From positions 496,001 to 560,000 of the forward strand of contig NZ_ARQF01000021.1 in the NCBI RefSeq assembly GCF_000384815.1: 64,000 bases of DNA. The letters run 5' to 3'. The stretch comes from Halodesulfovibrio aestuarii DSM 17919 = ATCC 29578 (lineage in GTDB: Bacteria > Desulfobacterota > Desulfovibrionia > Desulfovibrionales > Desulfovibrionaceae). A program made the position numbers and the translations under genes. Under the pieces are notes generated by a model. The model made no database searches and was not told where the DNA came from. It worked only from the letters and a program-made list of their open reading frames with translations. Shown one piece after another: positions 35,399 through 44,045 of the stretch; the first letter of the stretch is position 1, and each line of letters opens with the position of its first letter.

Positions 35399-37157
35399 GG
35401 ACATCCAGCAAATCAAGTCCTTGATTGCGAAGGGCAAGGTTAACGGGTTCCTGACCTTTGAAGAGGTCAACAAAGCGTTACCGGCTGAAGTGAATACTCC
35501 CGAACAGGTTGAAGAAATTATCGGGATTTTTGACCAGTTGAATATTGCTATTGTTGATACCAACAAAGCCAAGGATGAAATTCCTGTTGCCGATGCTGAC
35601 AACGATGAAGACCTGCCTTCTGAAGACGTTATTGAATTTAACGAAGAAGAAGAAAGTACCGATTACGCGTCACGTAGCACGGATCCCGTGCGTATGTATC
35701 TGCGTGAAATGGGTGCAGTTCCGTTACTCGATCGTGATGGCGAAGTAGTTATCGCTAAAAAGATCGAAATTGGTGAGCAGGATGTATTATATGCACTCGT
35801 AGAAGTGCCTGTGGCTGTTGAAGAACTCGTAAGCGTTGGTGAAGACCTTAGAGAGAACCGTGTTAAGCTGAAAGACGTAGTTAAGACCATCGAGGAAGAT
35901 GATCCTAGCGAAGACGAACTTAACCAGCGAGAGCGTGTTATCAAGCTTTTGGACGAGATTCGTAACATCTACAAAAAGAAAAGAAAGATCTACGATAAGC
36001 TTGATGATTGCTGTACTCTCGAGCGTCGAGTATACGGTTTGCAGAAAGAGATTATGCAGTACAAAGAAGACATTGTTATACGTCTTCGTGATATTAAACT
36101 GGAAAAAACTCTTATCGACCGTGTCATCGAAACTGTTGAAGATTACGTGCGGCAGATGCATAACTGTCAGCGAGATCTTTCGGCATATATTCTTTCAACC
36201 GGAAAAACCCAGTCTGAAATTCAGACTTTGTTTAAACAGCTTGATGATCGCGAAGTGAATCCTGTTGTTGCAGCGGACGAACTTGGACTTACCGTTGACG
36301 AGTTATTCTCCTTTAAGGAAATGATTCTTGGTAAGATTGAAATTCTGCATCGGCTGCAAGAGAAGTGTTGCCACAATGTTACAGATCTTGAAGAAGTTCT
36401 CTGGCGCATTAAGTATGGTAACACCGCGGCTATGCGCGCAAAGCAGGAGCTTATCCGTTCCAACCTGCGTCTTGTTGTAAGTATTGCTAAAAAATATACG
36501 AACCGAGGTTTGCAGTTCCTTGATCTTATTCAGGAAGGCAATATCGGTCTTATGAAGGCTGTTGATAAGTTCGAATATCAGCGTGGTTACAAGTTCTCCA
36601 CGTATGCGACTTGGTGGATTCGTCAGGCTATTACCCGCGCGATTGCGGATCAGGCTCGCACTATCCGTATCCCTGTGCATATGATTGAGACTATTAACAA
36701 GTTGATTAGAACCTCTCGCTACCTTGTTCAGGAACTTGGACGTGATCCGACACCTGAAGAAATCGCAGAACGCATGGACTACCCGATCGATAAGGTAAAA
36801 AAAGTCCTGAAGATTGCAAAAGAACCTATTTCTCTTGAAACTCCTATCGGTGACGAAGAAGACTCCAGTCTGGGTGATTTCATTGAGGATAAGAAAGCAG
36901 TTGCTCCAGCTGAAGAAGTGGTAAACACTAAATTGGGTGAGCAAATTGCAGGTGTCCTTGCAGATCTGACTCCTCGTGAGGAGCAGGTATTACGTAAGCG
37001 TTTTGGTATCGGTGAAAAATCTGACCATACTCTCGAAGAAGTTGGTAAGTTGTTTAACGTTACACGTGAACGTATTCGACAGATTGAAGCAAAAGCGCTT
37101 CGAAAATTACGCCATCCGGTTCGGAGTCAGACGCTCAAGTCTTACTACGAAAACTAA
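35385..37157 (+). CDS. rpoD: Primary RNA polymerase sigma factor RpoD (sigma-70)
   Basis: 590 residues. Region 1.1 is followed by an acidic linker and region 1.2 ([14 protein letters not shown] near 97). Core-binding and -10 melting regions 2.1-2.4 contain [17 protein letters not shown] and the [17 protein letters not shown] stretch near 405. Region 4.2 with [20 protein letters not shown] ends the protein. The non-conserved region between 1.2 and 2.1 (about 150-345) is present, as in proteobacterial RpoD. GGGGAGG lies before the ATG. It is the last gene of the macromolecular synthesis cluster. Confidence 0.97.
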   Translation: MGNIKDIQQIKSLIAKGKVNGFLTFEEVNKALPAEVNTPEQVEEIIGIFDQLNIAIVDTNKAKDEIPVADADNDEDLPSEDVIEFNEEEESTDYASRSTDPVRMYLREMGAVPLLDRDGEVVIAKKIEIGEQDVLYALVEVPVAVEELVSVGEDLRENRVKLKDVVKTIEEDDPSEDELNQRERVIKLLDEIRNIYKKKRKIYDKLDDCCTLERRVYGLQKEIMQYKEDIVIRLRDIKLEKTLIDRVIETVEDYVRQMHNCQRDLSAYILSTGKTQSEIQTLFKQLDDREVNPVVAADELGLTVDELFSFKEMILGKIEILHRLQEKCCHNVTDLEEVLWRIKYGNTAAMRAKQELIRSNLRLVVSIAKKYTNRGLQFLDLIQEGNIGLMKAVDKFEYQRGYKFSTYATWWIRQAITRAIADQARTIRIPVHMIETINKLIRTSRYLVQELGRDPTPEEIAERMDYPIDKVKKVLKIAKEPISLETPIGDEEDSSLGDFIEDKKAVAPAEEVVNTKLGEQIAGVLADLTPREEQVLRKRFGIGEKSDHTLEEVGKLFNVTRERIRQIEAKALRKLRHPVRSQTLKSYYEN

Positions 37158-37191
37158 AAAAAAGGCGGCTTCATTAGAAGTCGCCTTTTTT
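37158..37191 (+). terminator. Terminator after rpoD
   Basis: AAAAGGCGGCTTC pairs with GAAGTCGCCTTTT (one G-U pair) around a short loop, followed by T6. Confidence 0.9.
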
Positions 37192-37213
37192 GTGAACTGT
37201 CACAGGAGTTTTC

Positions 37214-37879
37214 ATGGTGAAGAAGAGAATATTTTTTTTAGGTATTTTATGTTTTTTATATGCTACAGCTTTAAGTGCTTTTGCCGATACTACACATGTT
37301 GTAACTGCAATTGTTGATGGCGATACGTTGATTCTTGAAAATGGAAAAAAAGTACGAATTGCATTTGTAGATACTCCAGAACTTGGGGATAAAAAAAGAA
37401 AGCAACAGTACTTTTCAAGTATAGCTAAAAAATTTATAGGAAGTAAAGTTCTTGGACGTGAAGTTTCGTTACAAAAAATTGTTGCAAACGATAGATATAA
37501 AAGATTGGTTGCAATTGTTCGATTGCGCAACGGGTGTGATTTAGGAGCGTTACTTGTCCAGAATGGCATGGCCTTTGTCTACCCACATGGTATGAAGCAG
37601 AGTTCATATATAACTGAACTTGAAAAACTACAAAAAAAGGCCATGGATGCAAGAGTGGGGATGTGGGATAAGATAATCCCTTACTTTAAAAACACCGGAA
37701 GCGTTATAGGGAACCGACGTAGCAGACGTTTCTTTGCATTAGATTGTAAATTTTCCAAAGAGATTGCAAACAAGAATAAAGTTCCCTTTATCTCTGCTGT
37801 TGATGCATTTTATAATGGATATGCTCCAGCACGAATTTGTAAGCTGTGGCCTAATGATACTGAGATATTAGAACAATAG
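37214..37879 (+). CDS. Secreted thermonuclease-family (SNase) nuclease
   Basis: 221 residues. A signal peptide (KKR, hydrophobic core, cleavage near SAFADT at about 24) is followed by an SNase OB-fold domain: VVTAIVDGDTLIL, VRIAFVDTPELGD, a YKRLVAIVRL segment with the catalytic Arg, and ALLVQNGMAFVYPHG. It should act in the periplasm or outside as a calcium-dependent DNase/RNase. About 60 residues follow the domain and are not recognised. AGGAG lies 6 bases before the ATG. The base composition is more AT-rich than that of rpoD, which may indicate later acquisition. Confidence 0.88.
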   Translation: MVKKRIFFLGILCFLYATALSAFADTTHVVTAIVDGDTLILENGKKVRIAFVDTPELGDKKRKQQYFSSIAKKFIGSKVLGREVSLQKIVANDRYKRLVAIVRLRNGCDLGALLVQNGMAFVYPHGMKQSSYITELEKLQKKAMDARVGMWDKIIPYFKNTGSVIGNRRSRRFFALDCKFSKEIANKNKVPFISAVDAFYNGYAPARICKLWPNDTEILEQ

Positions 37880-37943
37880 AAAATGTATCACGTGCCTTTT
37901 TTTAAGAAAATTATTGCCGAACTGTATATGTAAGGGGGCGGTG

Positions 37944-39023
37944 TTGCACTCTGGTAATCCTTTAGAAAAAATTTGTCGTTTTGATGTAGGTCATAAATAT
38001 TGTGATCTCTTTGAGCGCTTGGGGGTTCCTCGTGATGATCGTTGGCGTTCATTGCTCACATGTTTACGCAGTACCCAGAAGTATTCATATTATGCTCAAG
38101 AACAAAAAAAGTCAGTAGCTGACCTGTTGATAACGACACTTGAAGGCTCGGATTTTTCTGAGGAGAAATACTGCTTTGTCTTGCGTGAATATCAAGCGAT
38201 TCTTGCGAGCTCTTACGCAAAGAGGTTGGAAGAGGCCTTGCAGGAATCTGTCGATTTAGCAGATGATTTTCGGAAAAGTGTCTATCGTCATCAAGGTGTT
38301 GTTGAGGATCTGGAAGAATCCAGTGTGGCCGCGGTTCGTAGTGGTGCGGATCCGGAGGACGTTGTTGCACAGCTCCGAAGTACTTTTCAGGATGTTATAT
38401 CTGTTTTGAAAGAGGATGCCGAGCGTCTTGAGTATATTTGCAAAACAGATGGCCTGACAGGGTTGTTTAATCGTCGTGCCTTTGATGAAAGTCTGAAAGA
38501 AGGGATTTACGCATGGGAACATGCTGAAAAACCTTTTTGTCTGCTCCTTTTGGATATCGATAACTTAAAAATCTTTAATGATCGTTTTGGTCACCGCATT
38601 GGTGATCAGGCCTTGCAGACTTTTTCGCAAATAATGCAAGAGGTTGCACATAGGAACCACGATGATTCAGATGTTTGTTGTTGCCGGTTCGGTGGGGACG
38701 AGTTCGCGATTCTTTTGTTTGGAGATGCCGCAGCAGACGTAATTGATATCGCACAAACTATTCGCTCTCGTCTTGAAACATATGATTTCGTTATTCGGGA
38801 TAATCAGGGACGTATTATTAGGCGTAATGTTCAGATGACTGTTTCATGTGGTTTTGCGCACGCCTATGACTTCCGACTGGAAAATTTAGGTGCTTTGATG
38901 TTAGATGCGGCTGACTCAGCTCTTTACGAAGCAAAAGATCTTGGACGTAATAGAATTGTAGAATATTCAAAAAAAGATGGTAGTTGCTCGTTCACCGTTG
39001 TTTGCGGTGGTGAGGTTGCGTAA
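37944..39023 (+). CDS. Diguanylate cyclase (GGDEF domain protein)
   Basis: About 359 residues. The first 180 form a soluble, mostly helical region with a coiled coil (about 90-170) and no membrane segment. The GGDEF domain follows: DGLTGLFNRRAF, LLLDIDNLKIFNDRFGH and the active-site FGGDEFAILL, so it should make cyclic di-GMP. The I-site RxxD before the active site is not apparent, so product inhibition may be absent. A TTG start at 37944 with GGGGG 5 bases upstream is preferred; GTG 37941 and TTG 37914 are also in frame. The N-terminal region may sense an unknown signal. Confidence 0.9.
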   Translation: MHSGNPLEKICRFDVGHKYCDLFERLGVPRDDRWRSLLTCLRSTQKYSYYAQEQKKSVADLLITTLEGSDFSEEKYCFVLREYQAILASSYAKRLEEALQESVDLADDFRKSVYRHQGVVEDLEESSVAAVRSGADPEDVVAQLRSTFQDVISVLKEDAERLEYICKTDGLTGLFNRRAFDESLKEGIYAWEHAEKPFCLLLLDIDNLKIFNDRFGHRIGDQALQTFSQIMQEVAHRNHDDSDVCCCRFGGDEFAILLFGDAAADVIDIAQTIRSRLETYDFVIRDNQGRIIRRNVQMTVSCGFAHAYDFRLENLGALMLDAADSALYEAKDLGRNRIVEYSKKDGSCSFTVVCGGEVA

Positions 39024-39037
39024 AAATATTGATAAAA

Positions 39038-39072
39038 TGGTTCCAGTTATGTTGACACAACGGCTGGAACCA
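39038..39072 (+). terminator. Hairpin after the diguanylate cyclase gene
   Basis: TGGTTCCAG pairs with CTGGAACCA, with an inner GTTG/CAAC stem and a 3-base loop. The T run is poor, so termination efficiency is uncertain. Confidence 0.55.
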
Positions 39073-39098
39073 TATAGCCATTTTGTTAACGCGAATTT

Positions 39099-39235
39099 AT
39101 TCTCAGGGCAGGGTGTAATTCCCTACCGGCGGTAATCCTCTTTAGGAAAGCCCGCGAGCGCTTCGCTTTGCGAAGGACAGCAGATCTGGTGTGATTCCAG
39201 AGCCGACGGTTAGAGTCCGGATGAAAGAGAGTAAA
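39099..39235 (+). promoter_or_regulatory. FMN riboswitch (RFN element)
   Basis: The conserved blocks of the RFN aptamer are present in order: TCAGGGCAGGGTGTAATTCC, CTACCGGCGGTAAT, AGCCCGCGAGCG, GATCTGGTGTGATTCCAGAG, CCGACGGTTAGAGTCCGGAT and closing AAAGAGA. It binds flavin mononucleotide and should lower ribB expression when FMN is plentiful. A downstream hairpin ACAGCA/TGCTGT followed by TTCTATTCTTTT (39257-39284) may be the switching terminator. Confidence 0.96.
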
Positions 39236-39340
39236 TGCAGCCTGCATTCCTTTCTGACAGCAATAAATGCTGTTCTATTCTTTTGCACTGCTTTTTACTT
39301 GCCCTGATTCTTGCGATTCTTAAACTTTTTGGAGAATTCA

Positions 39341-39985
39341 ATGAATCAGTCATTACTTGATCAGTTTGGTACCTCAGAGGAACGTGTAGAAAAAGCTCTT
39401 GCCGCTTTGCAGCAAGGTTTTGGTGTTATCGTTACTGACGATGAAGATCGCGAAAACGAAGGCGATATGATCTTTTCTTCAGAGCACCTGACCCCTGCAC
39501 AGATGGCATTACTTATTCGTGAATGTAGTGGCATTGTTTGTCTCTGCATGACCGATGAGAAAGTTAAGCAGCTTGACCTGCCTATGATGGTTGATGAAAA
39601 TCACAGCCAGTACCAGACCGCGTTTACGGTATCAATCGAAGCTGCAGAGGGTGTAACTACCGGTGTATCGGCAGCTGATCGTGTGCGCACAATTAAAGCA
39701 GCATCTTGCGGCAGTGCAAGTTCTTCAGATATCAACAGTCCTGGTCATGTTTTTCCACTTCGTGCTTGTGAAGGCGGCGTTCTTGAGCGCCGGGGGCATA
39801 CCGAGGCAACTGTTGATCTTATGCGCCTTGCTGGCCTTGGAAACTGTGGCGTACTCTGTGAAGTTACTAATTCAGATGGTACAATGGCACGTATGCCAGA
39901 GCTTGTTAAGATTTCAAAAAAATATGAGATGCCAATGCTCACTATTGAAGATCTAGTAGCCTATAGAAAAGGAAAGAATATCTAG
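39341..39985 (+). CDS. ribB: 3,4-dihydroxy-2-butanone 4-phosphate synthase RibB
   Basis: 214 residues, the single-domain form (E. coli RibB is 217), without a GTP cyclohydrolase II domain. It turns ribulose 5-phosphate into the four-carbon precursor of riboflavin. The acidic metal loop is [14 protein letters not shown] near 33-46; [20 protein letters not shown] near 137 and TNSDGTMAR complete the site. The ATG at 39341 has GGAG 7 bases upstream; an in-frame ATG 30 bases earlier is not favoured. Control is by the FMN riboswitch just upstream. No other rib genes are adjacent. Confidence 0.96.
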   Translation: MNQSLLDQFGTSEERVEKALAALQQGFGVIVTDDEDRENEGDMIFSSEHLTPAQMALLIRECSGIVCLCMTDEKVKQLDLPMMVDENHSQYQTAFTVSIEAAEGVTTGVSAADRVRTIKAASCGSASSSDINSPGHVFPLRACEGGVLERRGHTEATVDLMRLAGLGNCGVLCEVTNSDGTMARMPELVKISKKYEMPMLTIEDLVAYRKGKNI

Positions 39986-40015
39986 GGGCAGCGCTAATCC
40001 CTATGACGCAACGAT

Positions 40016-40044
40016 AAAGACCGGACAATGTCCGGTCTTTTTTT
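40016..40044 (+). terminator. Terminator after ribB
   Basis: AAAGACCGGACA pairs with TGTCCGGTCTTT around a minimal loop, then T4 continues the run. Confidence 0.92.
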
Positions 40045-40083
40045 ATAGATATTAAATATGAACTCGTCGGATCCTGAACATAA

Positions 40084-40117
40084 AAATGGCTGCAAGGAAT
40101 ACTCCCTACAGCCATTT
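40084..40117 (-). terminator. Terminator after cimA
   Basis: AAATGGCTG and CAGCCATTT form a 9-bp stem; on the minus strand it is followed by TTTTTATG. It ends the minus-strand pdxJ-to-cimA group. Confidence 0.75.
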
Positions 40118-40166
40118 AGTTAACCTTATTCCCCGTCAATTTTTAGGACGAGGCGCGAAGCGAAGC

Positions 40167-41789
40167 TTAGTTTTTTTCAATTTGAGCACGTTGCTCGTGT
40201 TCATCTTTATAGAGCTTGTAAGTGATAGAATCAGCCACAGCTTGCCAACTGGCTTCAATGATGTTGTAGGACACGCCTACAGTTACCCATCGGGATAGAT
40301 GGTCACCAGATTCCACAAGAACGCGTACAAATGAAGCTGTACCACCGCCCGCAGGATCTTCCGCTGTCATGACTCGAACTTTGAAGTCAAGCAGCTTCAT
40401 CTCAGAGAGGCGTGGGTAGAAGTTGCAGAGTGCTTTACGCAATGCGTTATCTAAGGAGTTAACAGGACCACGGCCGGTTGCGGCAGTGTGCTCGGTAACA
40501 CCTTCAACTTCAACTATTACAGAAGCCTCAGAAATAGGATCTAGGTCCTGAGCTTCTTTTAGTTCCAGCACTCGGAACTGGTTGAGTTTAAAGAACTCTC
40601 TGACTCCACGACGACCAAGCTTCTTGAGCAAAAGCAACTCAACAGATGCTTCTGCTGCGGCATAGTCGTACCCCATGCTGGAACGTTTTTTTAATTCATT
40701 GAGCAGCCCTTTGACAACCGGTTCATTTTTATCCAGATGGAATCCGAATTTTTTAGCCATGTTGACAATGTTAGCCCGTCCGGCAAGTTCTGTGAGAAGT
40801 ACTCGCTGTCTGTTGCCGACAATTTCTGGATCAATGTGCTCGTACAGTGCAGAGTTTCGGTTAACCGCACTTGCGTGAACACCACCTTTATGCGCAAAAG
40901 CTGACCTGCCGACAAACGGCTGGCGGTTGAATGGCATAATGTTGGCAACGTCTGTAACAAATGCTGAGGTGCTCGTTAACAATGCCAATTTTTCCTTACC
41001 TAGAGTTGTGTATTCATCGTTGAATTTTAACTCAAGTGTAGGGATGATGGAACAGAGGTTCGCATTACCGCATCGTTCTCCGATGCCGTTAATGGTTCCT
41101 TGAACATGGGTGGCACCTGCTTGTATCGCGGCAATGGAGTTTGCCACTGCCAGTTCACAATCGTTGTGAGCGTGGATACCGAGCTGTGCATCCGGTAATG
41201 CTTTAGCTATCTGCTGTATAATCTGATATACTTCATGCGGCAGTGTGCCACCATTTGTATCACACAGACTAAGAGTTTGAGCTCCAGCACCGTATGCTGC
41301 CGTGATAGCAGCAAGTGCATATTCCTGATTTGCTTTAAAGCCGTCGAAGAAATGTTCGGCATCAAAGACAACATCGCGACCCATAGATTTTAGGAACGCA
41401 ACAGAGTCATGAATAATGTCCAGGTTCAGTTCCAGCGGAATTCGTAGCGCTTCGGTTGCGTGAATATCCCACGTCTTCCCGAAAATTGTACACACATCAG
41501 CCCCGGAACTAAGCAAGTTACGTAGATTGGGGTCGTTTTCCGCAGTAAAGCCTGGGTGATGAGTACTCCCGAAAGCCGCAATCTTTGCATGCCTTAATGA
41601 AAACTTTTTAATTTCATTAAAGAATGCCATATCCACAGGGTTAGACCCTGGCCAGCCGCCTTCAATAAAGTCTATACCAAGTTCGTCAAGCTTGAGAGCA
41701 ATCTTAAGCTTGTCATCATTGGTAAGGTTTATGTCTTCTGATTGAGTTCCATCACGCAAACTTGTGTCGTAGATCTGAATTTTTTTCAT
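40167..41789 (-). CDS. cimA: Citramalate synthase CimA
   Basis: 540 residues of the DRE-TIM family. It condenses pyruvate and acetyl-CoA to (R)-citramalate, a threonine-independent route to isoleucine. N-terminal metal motif YDTSLRDGTQSEDI, IHAHNDCELAVAN near 200, and NGIGERCGNANL follow; the long C-terminal part is the LeuA-type regulatory domain that usually senses isoleucine. The RDGTQSEDI sequence marks the CimA branch rather than LeuA or NifV. The ATG with AAAGGG just upstream is chosen over an earlier in-frame ATG that lies inside lysC. It follows lysC by 16 bases. Confidence 0.93.
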   Translation of the reverse strand: MKKIQIYDTSLRDGTQSEDINLTNDDKLKIALKLDELGIDFIEGGWPGSNPVDMAFFNEIKKFSLRHAKIAAFGSTHHPGFTAENDPNLRNLLSSGADVCTIFGKTWDIHATEALRIPLELNLDIIHDSVAFLKSMGRDVVFDAEHFFDGFKANQEYALAAITAAYGAGAQTLSLCDTNGGTLPHEVYQIIQQIAKALPDAQLGIHAHNDCELAVANSIAAIQAGATHVQGTINGIGERCGNANLCSIIPTLELKFNDEYTTLGKEKLALLTSTSAFVTDVANIMPFNRQPFVGRSAFAHKGGVHASAVNRNSALYEHIDPEIVGNRQRVLLTELAGRANIVNMAKKFGFHLDKNEPVVKGLLNELKKRSSMGYDYAAAEASVELLLLKKLGRRGVREFFKLNQFRVLELKEAQDLDPISEASVIVEVEGVTEHTAATGRGPVNSLDNALRKALCNFYPRLSEMKLLDFKVRVMTAEDPAGGGTASFVRVLVESGDHLSRWVTVGVSYNIIEASWQAVADSITYKLYKDEHEQRAQIEKN

Positions 41790-41805
41790 GGCCCTTTCAA
41801 CTTTG

Positions 41806-43020
41806 TTATTCTTTGCCGAGCCCGAAGGCATCGTGCAGTGTTCTTACTGCAAGCTCCGTGTACTTCTCCTCGATAAGGCAGGTAATTTTAATTTCTGAGG
41901 TGCTAATCATGAGAATGTTAATATTTTCTCTACGCAGAGCATCAAATGCCTGTGCAGCAACGCCGGAGTGGTTACGCATTCCAACGCCGATTGCAGAAAC
42001 TTTACAAACATGTAAATCGTGCAGAACTTCTGCCGCATTTGTTTCTTTCTGGATTTTGGCCATTAGTTCAAGAGTTTTATCCAGATCGCCGCGCGGAACA
42101 GTGAATGTCATGTCAGTCTTGTTATCACGGCTTGGGTTCTGAACAATCATATCAACAACAACGCCGCCTTCTGCAAGCGGACCGAACAAACTGGAAGCGA
42201 TACCCGGCACGTCCGGAACATCGCGCAGCGTTACACGCGCCTGATCCTTGTCATATGCGATACCTGAAACTAAAACGGCTTCCATGCGTGAATCCTCCTG
42301 AGTTACTAACGTGCCTGGGGCGTCTGAAAATGTTGAACGGACAAGTACTGGTACTTTATATTTTTTAGCAAATTCAACAGAACGAATTTGTAAGACCTTA
42401 GCGCCCATGGAGGCCATTTCTAGCATTTCATCATACGAAACGCGGTCCATTTTGCGAGCGTTGCTCACGATATTCGGGTCGGTGGTGTATACGCCGTCTA
42501 CATCAGTGTAGATTTCGCATTGGCAGCCAAGTGCTGCAGCAAAAGCTACTGCAGATGTATCTGAACCACCACGGCCAAGCGTTGTCACGCGGGATTCATC
42601 GGTGCAGCCTTGGAAACCGGCAACAGCAAGAACATCATGCTTTTCAAGAAGTTCCTGTAGTTTTTCTTGATTGATCCCAAGGATACGTGCGTTGCCGTGT
42701 GCACAGTCTGTGCTTACGGGGACTTGATACCCAAGCAGGGAACGGGTGTTAACTCCGGCATCTTTCATCAGCATCGAAAAGAGCGCTACAGATACCTGTT
42801 CTCCAGTAGAGACGAGAACATCAATTTCCGCCGGGTCAGGGGAGTTGGACCATTCTTTTGCAAGTCCTAAAAGTCGGTTAGTTTCTCCTGACATTGCAGA
42901 AAGAACAACCACTACTTTAAATCCCTTGGCTCGAGCGGCAAGAACTTTTTCACGTACTTTTTTCATGCACTCTAAGTTGGCAACTGAAGTTCCGCCGAAC
43001 TTCTGAACCAAAATACGCAT
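41806..43020 (-). CDS. lysC: Aspartate kinase LysC
   Basis: 404 residues, monofunctional. The catalytic domain starts QKFGGTSVANLECM and includes the STGEQVSVALF segment; GRGGSDTSAVAFAAALG binds the aspartate and nucleotide. The last 140 residues hold two ACT domains for feedback control by lysine and/or threonine. It catalyses the first step of lysine, methionine and threonine synthesis. Pairing with cimA puts two amino-acid branch enzymes together. It follows tsaE by 58 bases. Confidence 0.96.
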   Translation of the reverse strand: MRILVQKFGGTSVANLECMKKVREKVLAARAKGFKVVVVLSAMSGETNRLLGLAKEWSNSPDPAEIDVLVSTGEQVSVALFSMLMKDAGVNTRSLLGYQVPVSTDCAHGNARILGINQEKLQELLEKHDVLAVAGFQGCTDESRVTTLGRGGSDTSAVAFAAALGCQCEIYTDVDGVYTTDPNIVSNARKMDRVSYDEMLEMASMGAKVLQIRSVEFAKKYKVPVLVRSTFSDAPGTLVTQEDSRMEAVLVSGIAYDKDQARVTLRDVPDVPGIASSLFGPLAEGGVVVDMIVQNPSRDNKTDMTFTVPRGDLDKTLELMAKIQKETNAAEVLHDLHVCKVSAIGVGMRNHSGVAAQAFDALRRENINILMISTSEIKITCLIEEKYTELAVRTLHDAFGLGKE

Positions 43021-43078
43021 ACTGATTCCTTTGTCGTTAGAAAGAGAATGAGAAAGGTAGAGCGAGTCTACGAAATAA

Positions 43079-43570
43079 TTATGGTGCTACTTGCATCGAG
43101 GTCACAAGTGGTTTTAATGCCTCGATGACACGGGTAGCTCCTGCCCCTTTTACCAAAATGTCAATTTGTCGTCCTTCTTCGCATGGAATCCAACTGAATT
43201 GCAACCATTCATTCGGGTATTCCTGCTCAGGAAGGTGCTCCGCCCACTCGACAAGCATAAGTGTCTGTTCCTCATCCAACAGTTCGTGGAATGACTCGTC
43301 GACACTACCCCCTGCCAGCCTGTAAAGGTCATAATGGGCAGTCTCCGGGGTGGTCGGGTACAGGTTGTATACGTTAAAACTTGGGCTACTTACCTCGGCT
43401 TCATCCCCACCTGGGAGGTGTTGGACGAGTGAGCGGATAAGAGTTGTTTTACCCGAGCCGAGTGTGCCTTTGAACAATATAGTTTGCACAGGATCTGTAG
43501 AAACGAGAGCCTGTGCAAGATATTTTCCCAGAAGTTCAGTTTCTTCTGAGGTTTTTACATAAAGAAGCAC
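43079..43570 (-). CDS. tsaE: tRNA threonylcarbamoyladenosine biosynthesis ATPase TsaE
   Basis: 163 residues. P-loop FKGTLGSGKTTLIRSLVQ near residue 33 and the downstream SSPSFNVYNLYP and HYDLYRLAGG motifs identify the YjeE/TsaE family. It resets the TsaB-TsaD complex that adds t6A37 to tRNAs reading ANN codons. The normal length is about 155. It starts only 8 bases after the CBS gene stop. Confidence 0.95.
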   Translation of the reverse strand: MLLYVKTSEETELLGKYLAQALVSTDPVQTILFKGTLGSGKTTLIRSLVQHLPGGDEAEVSSPSFNVYNLYPTTPETAHYDLYRLAGGSVDESFHELLDEEQTLMLVEWAEHLPEQEYPNEWLQFSWIPCEEGRQIDILVKGAGATRVIEALKPLVTSMQVAP

Positions 43571-43577
43571 AGATTAA

Positions 43578-44045
43578 TTACTCTTTTGGTTCTTCCTTTG
43601 GAAGGAGTGTACGTAAGATATCTTCTTTTCCCACAATTCCTACCAATTTGCCATTTTTGACAACTGGCAGCGAGTGATACTTGTTATCCACCATAAGCGT
43701 CGCTATTTCGTCAATAGGTGTTTCTTCTGTTACAGATGCAGGAGCTGGAGTCATGGCCTCTGCAACCGTGCTGGCAGATATTTTTCTTATTTCTGCATCC
43801 GTATTGGAACTGAAACCTAGAGGGATAAGACCGTCAAGTACTGTAAAAAACGAAGGAACATTAAGACGTTTGTGCTGGTTGATGAGATCGCTTTGGCAGA
43901 TAATGCCAATTAAAGTTCCATCAGCCTCTACTACAGGTAGTCCGTTGTAGCGTTTATCAAGCATAATGCGCGCTGCTGTTACAACGTCATCTTCCGGGGC
44001 AATTGTCTGTGGATTCTGTGTCATCAGGTCGTAGGCTGTGAGCAT
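43578..44045 (-). CDS. CBS-domain pair protein
   Basis: 155 residues made of two CBS motifs: DLMTQNPQTIAPEDDVVTAA with GLPVVEADGTLIGI, and EAMTPAPASVTEETPIDEIA with SLPVVKNGKLVGIVGKEDIL. A pair of CBS motifs binds adenine nucleotides or S-adenosylmethionine and commonly senses energy state. There is no attached effector domain, so its target is unknown. The ATG at 44045, 7 bases after AAGGA, is preferred to the ATG six bases upstream. It overlaps the end of nnr by 22 bases. Confidence 0.9.
   Translation of the reverse strand: MLTAYDLMTQNPQTIAPEDDVVTAARIMLDKRYNGLPVVEADGTLIGIICQSDLINQHKRLNVPSFFTVLDGLIPLGFSSNTDAEIRKISASTVAEAMTPAPASVTEETPIDEIATLMVDNKYHSLPVVKNGKLVGIVGKEDILRTLLPKEEPKE

Noticed and set aside
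40233-40252. Further TGTAGG...CCTACA copy resembling the nif enhancer
   Set aside because: It lies inside the cimA coding region, with a different spacer, and is probably chance.
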